Origin: Semisulcospira habei
Lineage: Eukaryota > Mollusca > Gastropoda > Semisulcospiridae
DNA: 64,000 bases
Assembly (NCBI GenBank): GCA_036245525.1
Contig: BTPG01000005.1
Location: 126,059,725 to 126,123,724, forward strand
Reading direction: 5' to 3'
This document shows, one piece after another, positions 57,631-64,000 of this stretch; the stretch's first letter is position 1, and each line of letters opens with the position of its first letter. A program made the translations under genes and the position numbers. The notes beneath the pieces were generated by a model. That model was not told the DNA's origin. It saw nothing but the letters and a program-made list of their open reading frames with translations, and did no database searches.

Positions 57631-58388
57631 CTTGATGAAAAAAAACAGAATGAAAAGAACATTTTCATTAACTTTTAAAATTTACTTTCTGTCATGGAGA
57701 TTGTTTACATCTGTTTGTACAAGTAGTTGGGACATGAATAAATGGACACATGCATGTAATATATACTCCATATTGTGCACTTTGTACTCTCTATACAAGA
57801 AAGTATTAAAGTTGAATGTAAAAGCAAAATGTTGGACATTTTTTGTTTTCAATACATTTGGACATTCTTCTTCATAAATTGCATACATGTCTGCTTTCAT
57901 TTTTCATCCTTGTTATAACTACATACTGTAAACAGTGCACATGAACAGGAATTCTGCACCTGACTTGCCATAAGAAAGAATTAGTTTTCATGGTCAGTGT
58001 CACAATCCTAAATAGTATATTTCTACAAATACATGTACTGTAATGATACTGAAAATGACATGTACAATACTGCACTTGTACCAGAAATTGCACAAGCGTG
58101 TAACATACATGTACTATGCATATTTCTGCTGTGCTACCTGGTATGCCACAGAGTGCCTGTTGCTAATCTTGGTATACTGTTTGCATACTTGGTGGTTGAA
58201 GTCAAGGATGGTAAGCCTGTTGCGAATTGTGTAGCCTTTGTAGCCAATGAAAGTTTATTTGGGGGCCATTTCATTTTCAGCCACATAGATACATCCCCTT
58301 GACTAACACTCAAAACACTCAATGATGAGACTGAAACATATCTAAACTCTAAGTCAAAATAAGTGCATAAATAAGACATGATTATTAC

Positions 58389-58492
58389 CTTGATCATGCC
58401 TGGCAAGGACACTCGTAATGTGTGGTGATGGTTGATAACAGGCTTTATCCCTTGTTTCAAGTGGTGCTTAGCCTTTGGCAGCAGCAAAGAAA
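58389..58492 (-). other. Exon-like segment, minus strand
   Basis: It lies between a CTGTTTTCAG acceptor and a GTAATA donor; the single open frame reads SLLLPKAKHHLKQGIKPVIN then HHHTLRVSLPGMIK. It could precede 57503-57630 in one transcript. No family recognised. Confidence 0.3.
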
Positions 58493-59140
58493 CTGAAAAC
58501 AGATGGCCAATATAATAGATAAAGCAAAACCTGAAAGTAAGAAAAGCACAAAAGTGAAAATGTACCAGCAGCAGTTTATACTGAGTAGGTTATTTCGATG
58601 ACAGGACAGTTTCGTGTGTTTTTGTTTTGCATACACTCAAGGATATAATCCTCCATGTAAACACACAGCTCAACTCAAACCTTTTATGCAATTCGCTTGC
58701 CTTTGTGCCACACATCAAGGTAATGATCCAGATGTTTCAGTGGCTGCGATCAAGTCAGTAATAATATACAAATCTATTTCATACTGGAAAAAAAGATACA
58801 TGCATTACAGAGTGGCAAACTGACCGGTAGCTAGCACTAGCTGTTATGAAGACTTGGGAGAAAAACCACCATGGCACCATGATAATAATGTTTACTGTCA
58901 ACTTGTAAATATACTTACAGTGTGGAGGTATCAGTCATATGTAAATCATAACTTAGTGTTGTGACAGCAATATTTCCAGGACACTATAAGCTACTTTATG
59001 TGTGATGTGATAACACTTTTACAAACAAAAATGATTTTGTGCAAGCGCACGGGTGTACCATACTTCAAAATCAAATGCCACCAAACTGATAATTACCTGA
59101 AAGTAGCAGGAGATTACAGTAGAACTCTGTCGGTGACAAC

Positions 59141-59232
59141 TTATCGGACAGGTCTTGCTGTCTTCAGAAACTCGATGCCAGTCTGTGCATTCACCAGTTT
59201 CAAGTCACCTGACCTTGTGGCAGCCCTGCTGT
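59141..59232 (-). other. Exon-like segment, minus strand
   Basis: After a TTTGTTTCTAG acceptor it encodes SRAATRSGDLKLVNAQTGIE then FLKTARPVR and a stop. Composition looks coding, but there is no known domain and the link to other segments is unproven. A CAGTAGAACTCTG terminal motif like that of the 12250 MITE follows nearby at about 59118. Confidence 0.25.
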
Positions 59233-59926
59233 CTAGAAACAAACCATAAACACAGTCATGGATGGACAAAACCTGTTGAAAAAGAAATAAATACAGAAAA
59301 TAGGCATGTGTGCACATACGCATGTGCGTGTGGCTTTCTAAAAATGGCTTAGTCACAAAATAGCAGCACATTTGAGTGTTATGATATGGAGCAATATATA
59401 CATACATGTATTTACATGATTCACAGAAAAACTAGCAATAAAATATTTTGGTATACAAGAATGATATTATAAGTTTTTGTCACTCATATTTCTCCTGTTC
59501 ATAAGCTTGTTGTTTCAGGAAAATATGAGAAATACATTGTATCAGTGGCAAGCCAACTTACAATAGACCACTTATATACCTGATTGTGAGTTTCATAATG
59601 AATTATGCACATACATGTATTGCTCTATTTCATCACACTGAAATGTGCTGTTATTTTGTGAACAAATATATTTTAGGTTGATTATAGTGGTACATTTTAT
59701 CCTTACCTAGACCTGTTGATTATATTCTTATCCAGACAATTGCTGATGTTGTTTTCATACAGCGAGCAGCTGTACATTTGTTTTCATTCAGACAGCTGAA
59801 CATTTTGTCTGTGTTCAGACAACTGCAGGTATATTTTGTTTTTTATTCAGACAGCTGTATATTTAATTCTATTCAGACAGCTGTATATTTTGTTCTAAAT
59901 ATAAGCCAGCTGTACATTTTGTCCCA

Positions 59927-59930
<4 letters not shown>

Positions 59931-60002
<72 letters not shown>
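59931..60002. repeat. (CA)n microsatellite
   Basis: About 70 bases of CA repeats, preceded at 59750-59920 by four to five short units containing TCAGACAGCTGTATATTTTG. Confidence 0.95.
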
Positions 60003-60003
<1 letters not shown>

Positions 60004-60819
60004 TTTAGGTTCACAACTTACCTTGCCATTGCGATTATCTGTTATGTATTATGATGAGATTGGGCGTTGTTCCATTACTGATGCACCTTCACTTTGTACT
60101 AGCTTCACAAATGTATCCACAGAAATGACACATTAGCTGCTTGCTGCTCTGTGAGCTCATTTGGTGTGGCACTGAAAAAGAATCAAATGACTGGTATTTG
60201 TATAGTTATGTAATGCACACACGGGTCTTGTACTAGAAAATGGCGTGGCGTTCTGAAGATATTTACACAAAAACAACCACCACGAACCCCCAAAACAAAT
60301 CGCAACTAAAAGTGGAAACTTCTAAATGTACATCAGACCAGAGCTCAGAACATATCGCATATTTCATTATGTATATAACACAAATATGTATAATAGAAAA
60401 TTGCCCAGAAACTATTACACTTATTTATAAAGGAGAGAAAATTTAAAAACAAAGTTTCAGGCTGTTACTATAGTGACGTATAGTAACTACAGAAGAGACG
60501 AACAGTGAGGCTAAGATTTCCAATCTATTCTTCGTCTTGTTCATCGATGTATTCTGCCTACTTCTCACCACTGTCGTCTGCTGTTATTTCCTCAGTCATC
60601 ATTTCCCCCGAAATTAGTGTCCTGTACACCAGAACACACATAACATTACGATCGCTAGGGCTTCTTGTTGTTGACAAGGAAGTGGTCATTAGAGTGGTGT
60701 CCCCTGATAATACATATTTACGAGTACCTTCCCTTTGTAAACACGACGTCAGCTACACGCGCATAGGTGTTTGTTGTTGTTGGAAATATACTTACCAACA
60801 AAAGTAATATTTGTACCAC

Positions 60820-61225
60820 AAAAAGTGAAAAGACCACACCATATCATGTTGGACTTACCGCCACCATTCGCTGGACCTTTTTTGGACGCTCTGCGCGGGA
60901 CGTCGCGGCTCGATGCAGGTCACCAGGCGGTGCGGCAAAATGAAAGTTGGATATTTTTCAGTCGTAGTTGCACGGGAATTGGATGTTACCGCGCACGGAC
61001 AGATGCAACTGGAAGTGACCTTAGGCAGCTGGATGGTGTATACCTGTTTTCGTGAACTGTGACAGCCGTCAAGGACGTCTGACACTCTACAGCAGCTATA
61101 GTAACGTGCGTGCTCGGGGATCCTATCACACGGGGCCCTATCAGGGTTGCACTTTCTGTGTCAGGTAGGGACTTTGAAATTTTTTTTTCGATGTCCTCTA
61201 CTGACTAATTGCTGAACCCGGACCT
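60820..61225. repeat. Right terminal inverted repeat of the 7.7-kb element
   Basis: Complementary to 53544-53938, ending GCTGAACCCGGACCT directly before TTAA at 61226. Confidence 0.75.
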
Positions 61226-61229
61226 TTAA

Positions 61230-61905
61230 TGTGTGCAGCCACTGGCGTCGCAGCTGAATCTGTCATTCAGTCACAGTCAGTTTTGCAGCCAGCCAGTCAG
61301 CAACACCGGCGTCTCTTTGTAGGTGACTGAGCCGGTCTCCTCTCGTTCGCTCAGACAGGCGCTAATACATACCCTTCTCCCCCGTCACTGCGCTACAAGC
61401 CAGGTGACAGCAGACGTACAGTATTTAGTATACCTGTCGAAAGGAGAGAGAGAGGGGAAAAGAACGTGAACTGGGTTAGTCCGACGAAACGTAACTGTTA
61501 AGCGTACATCACTTCTGGATGCTGAAGGTGTTCATCAAACATTGACAGCCATCGTACGTCGTAAGGTGGACGCGGAAACAACGTGATAGTTAAAGTGACT
61601 TTCGGCGTGTATAACAGCGTTTCGATCAAAGTGTTTGTTTCGTCAATCGAAAGAAAGGTAAAATTTGAACTTGGAAGTTTTAATTTGCTGAGTACCGATT
61701 ATTTTTTTTCGTTTTTCCTGGATCAAAAATGTAGCTATTTTAGAAGAAGTAACAAAAACAATCCACATCAAAAATAAAAAAGTTGAAACGGAACGAAAGG
61801 TTCAGGCTGGATTTACATTTGTTTGGATTTACTGACATAACAGCCAGCCTGTGATGAGTTGCTCGGAGAAAGTTCTTCGAACATACACATTTAAAATTGT
61901 GAGGA
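61230..61905. other. Intergenic stretch upstream of the secreted-protein gene
   Basis: No gene recognised. Promoter elements for the gene starting at 62294 may lie here or in the following 300 bases, but no convincing core motif was seen. Confidence 0.35.
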
Positions 61906-61976
61906 TCTGTGCACTGGTCTGTGGTTTTGGACCCTACGACTGTGAGCCGTAAGCTCCTTTATCACAGACCAGAACA
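61906..61976. repeat. Short hairpin, CTGGTCTGTG family
   Basis: CTGGTCTGTGGTTTTGGACC pairs with the complement ending TTTATCACAGACCAG. Partial relatives are at 13276-13345 and 49370-49440. Confidence 0.65.
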
Positions 61977-61984
61977 TGTATTAA

Positions 61985-62056
61985 CTCATTCGCGACGAAC
62001 GGCATCCGGATGCGCGGCTTAAGCCGCGTATCCTGATGCCGTTCGTCTCGAATGAG
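61985..62056. mobile_element. TTAA foldback MITE, ACTCATTCG family
   Basis: TTAA at 61981-61984 and 62057-62060. The 72-base palindrome has arms around GACGAACGGCATCCGGATGC and a CTTAAG centre. It lies 230 bases upstream of the start codon at 62294. Confidence 0.88.
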
Positions 62057-62293
62057 TTAACGGAGACTTTTGCTTTCATTCTATTAGTGCTTCAACAGTT
62101 TGTGAGATACAGTTTCTCTCAGAAAAAAGAATTTCATTCAGTGACATGTAACCGCTTCACCTTTCAGTGGTCAACGTCTGTGGATTAAAACGATTCGTAG
62201 CAAACGAACTGAAGTGTACGCGCGTTGGACAATTGAATTTCAAAGTGGACGATTCAATTTTATAAGTGGACTGTTGAATTTCTAATCATCAAG

Positions 62294-62447
62294 ATGAAAC
62301 TCCACCTGTTGTTGCTGATGGTATCGGTGTGCGCCGTGCTGCAACAGAGCATGTGTCACATTCGCTTGACCTACCCTCGGGCCAGGACGTACGAATTTGA
62401 TTTCCTGGACAACGTCAGAACTCCCGGACCCTGCGGCATGCCCAGCG
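62294..62447 (+). CDS. First exon of a secreted, possibly copper-binding (LPMO/BIM1-like) protein
   Basis: The exon encodes 51 residues plus one base and ends at a GTCAGT donor. Residues 1-21 (MKLHLLLLMVSVCAVLQQSM and C) form a clear signal peptide with likely cleavage before H22. The mature protein would begin HIRLTYPRARTYEFDFLDNV and continue RTPGPCGMPS. An N-terminal histidine after signal removal, a nearby YP and a PCG motif are features of histidine-brace copper proteins, notably the X325/BIM1-like relatives of lytic polysaccharide monooxygenases. That assignment is inference: the second histidine and the rest of the fold would be in exons outside the window. The following intron begins with (CT)n, a SINE and a LINE fragment. 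Confidence 0.75.
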
Positions 62448-62487
62448 GTCAGTTAAACTCAGATTGATCCTCTTTTTTACTTGTCAT

Positions 62488-62489
<2 letters not shown>

Positions 62490-62580
<91 letters not shown>
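62490..62580. repeat. (CT)n microsatellite, left of SINE head
   Basis: About 90 bases of CT directly preceding a tRNA-like sequence; a second array of about 100 bases lies at 62748-62847. Confidence 0.96.
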
Positions 62581-62581
<1 letters not shown>

Positions 62582-62720
62582 GAACTGGGTGGCTGGGTGG
62601 TAGAGCGTTTGACTCTCGTCCGAAAGGTCGTGGGTTCGAACCCAGCTGGGGTCCAAATTAGTTCAGACCCTTTTTGGTGCCCCGTCTTGTGAAATCAGTC
62701 ATCTTCGTGGTGGACAGAAG
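62581..62720 (+). mobile_element. tRNA-derived SINE head
   Basis: Pol III promoter boxes are visible: an A box TGGCTGGGTGG near 62590 and a B box GGTTCGAACCC near 62633-62643. The anticodon arm does not fold as a clean tRNA, so this is a SINE head and not a tRNA gene. The body after 62655 (GTTCAGACCCTTTTTGGTGC) leads into a second (CT)n array. Confidence 0.75.
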
Positions 62721-62743
62721 ACGTTTTAAAAGCCTTAAACGTT

Positions 62744-62747
<4 letters not shown>

Positions 62748-62841
<94 letters not shown>

Positions 62842-62847
62842 CTCTCT
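62748..62847. repeat. (CT)n microsatellite, right of SINE
   Basis: About 100 bases of CT in the same phase orientation as the left array. Confidence 0.96.
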
Positions 62848-62854
62848 CTACATT

Positions 62855-63722
62855 TATAGAAACCCATCATCAACATTTCAATGGTATGACGAATTCACAG
62901 TTATGATGGATAAGGTCAGAAAGGCCACCTCAGAAATGTTGATTTTGGGAGATTTTAATATCACACTCAATTTGCTCCTGAATAACCCTGCCTGGGAAAA
63001 GGTACCATTTCTATGTTTGTACTGAAGCAGTTAGTAACTGCTGCTACCCGTGTTAGATCTACTTCCTCCACCCTTATTGACCACATCTACTCAACTAATA
63101 AGTCATGGGTAGTGGGAGTAGAGGTGCCGACCCAAATAGGGATTAGTGATCATTACCCTGTGTGTTGTGGCTGGGCAAGTGTGTAAAACAATATCAAAAA
63201 AAATTATTCTTACTGTCAAAATTAAGATATTTTACTAACGAACCAACAAGGAAACTTTTTTACTGTGCCCATAATTATTCAGACACATTTGGATTATGCC
63301 TCCTCAGTTTGGGATGGGAGCAGTGATGCTAATCTCAAAAGGATGAATTCGCTTCACCGGCGGGCAATCAAATTAATCGTTGACAGACCCTTGCAAGTCA
63401 TTAGTACTGATTACAAGTTCAAGCTGCTGGATATCCTGCCACTTGACAAGCCCAGTTCATTTATAATACGTTGGTACTCATGCGCAAAATCACCCTCTCA
63501 GACTCACCAGCCTATCTCTCTAATTTGTTCGCACTTGTCCACAGTGCTAGTCGAACATCAGGGAACAATCTGGTAGTACCAAGGCCCCGCTTAGATATTT
63601 ACAAGACGTCCCTCTCCTACTCTGGTGCAAAATTATGAAACACAGTTCCTGCAGACATTAAACCAGCACCTTCTTTACGAACGTTCAAGAACCAACTGCA
63701 TAAATTTATTAAGAACATGTGA
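62855..63722 (+). mobile_element. L2/CR1-type LINE fragment lacking the reverse transcriptase
   Basis: The left part encodes the end of the endonuclease: YRNPSSTFQWYDEFTVMMDK, LILGDFNI, DHIYSTNKS, GISDHYPVC. From about 63260 the sequence encodes the C-terminal region (LDYASSVWDGSSDANLKRMN, SLHRRAIKLIVDRPLQ, KLLDILPLDK). Later pieces follow in another frame: SGAKLWN, then VPADIKPAPSLRTFKNQLHK after a stop. The whole reverse transcriptase core is missing between the two parts, so this is an internally deleted, dead copy. Confidence 0.85.
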
Positions 63723-63871
63723 AAACATATTGTTCATATTTTTCTTTCACAAGTACCGTCATTGACTGCAGAAACATTTCCTTATTCATATTCATGTATC
63801 GAAATACTTTAGACTTGCTGAGGTGTTCTTTGTCATTTCTTTTGCAGCATAACATCATTTTTTCTTGGTGT

Positions 63872-63874
<3 letters not shown>

Positions 63875-63948
<74 letters not shown>

Positions 63949-64000
63949 TGTGTGGACTGGTAGAAATCAGTACGTGTGTGTGTGTGTGTGTGTGTGTGTG
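63875..64000. repeat. (TG)n microsatellite at window end
   Basis: TG repeats from about 63875, interrupted once near 63953-63972, running to the end of the window. Confidence 0.95.

Noticed and set aside
62581..62655. Functional tRNA gene
   Set aside because: A and B boxes are present but the anticodon stem is poorly paired; a SINE head explains it better.

Overview
This is eukaryotic DNA from an animal, most likely a marine gastropod mollusc (moderate confidence). The grounds are long (CT)n, (AC)n and (AT)n arrays, spliced genes with GT-AG introns, a very high density of short foldback elements, and DIRS, RTE and CR1/L2-type retrotransposons. There are no operons, Shine-Dalgarno sites or CRISPR arrays. 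The species cannot be fixed from the sequence alone.

Two host genes can be supported. The first is a complete fatty-acid elongase gene (ELOVL1/7-like) on the minus strand. Seven coding exons were reconstructed between 38850 (start codon) and 11153 (stop), giving 843 coding bases (280 residues) with consistent splice phases; a non-coding first exon is likely near 39953-40040. The second is the first coding exon of a secreted protein on the plus strand at 62294-62447. After signal-peptide removal it would begin with histidine and carries a PCG motif, which suggests a copper-binding LPMO/BIM1-like protein. The rest of that gene lies beyond the window.

Most other sequence is mobile DNA. Five DIRS-like tyrosine-recombinase retrotransposon copies are visible, all minus-oriented: copy 0 (1-2289, 5' part only), copy 1 (2709-8488, no usable ORFs), copy 2 (13660-19590, in an ELOVL intron), and copy A (23505-36377), which contains a younger copy 3 (25281 to about 32134). 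Each right end carries an internal complementary region. In copy 1 the loop of this region is inverted relative to copies 2, 3 and A. An RTE-type LINE (19793-23064) fills another ELOVL intron. From 36.5 to 53.5 kb the window is a mosaic of TTAA-flanked foldback MITEs, stem-loop repeats, a 3.8-kb element with about 490-bp inverted ends (43090-46865), LINE 3' fragments and microsatellites. From 53544 to 61225 lies a 7.7-kb candidate DNA transposon with roughly 390-bp terminal inverted repeats and TTAA target duplications. The window ends in the first intron of the secreted-protein gene, which holds a tRNA-derived SINE head between two (CT)n arrays and an RT-deleted LINE.

The functional core is therefore one intact lipid-elongation gene whose introns have been enlarged about thirty-fold over its coding length by successive, datable transposon insertions.
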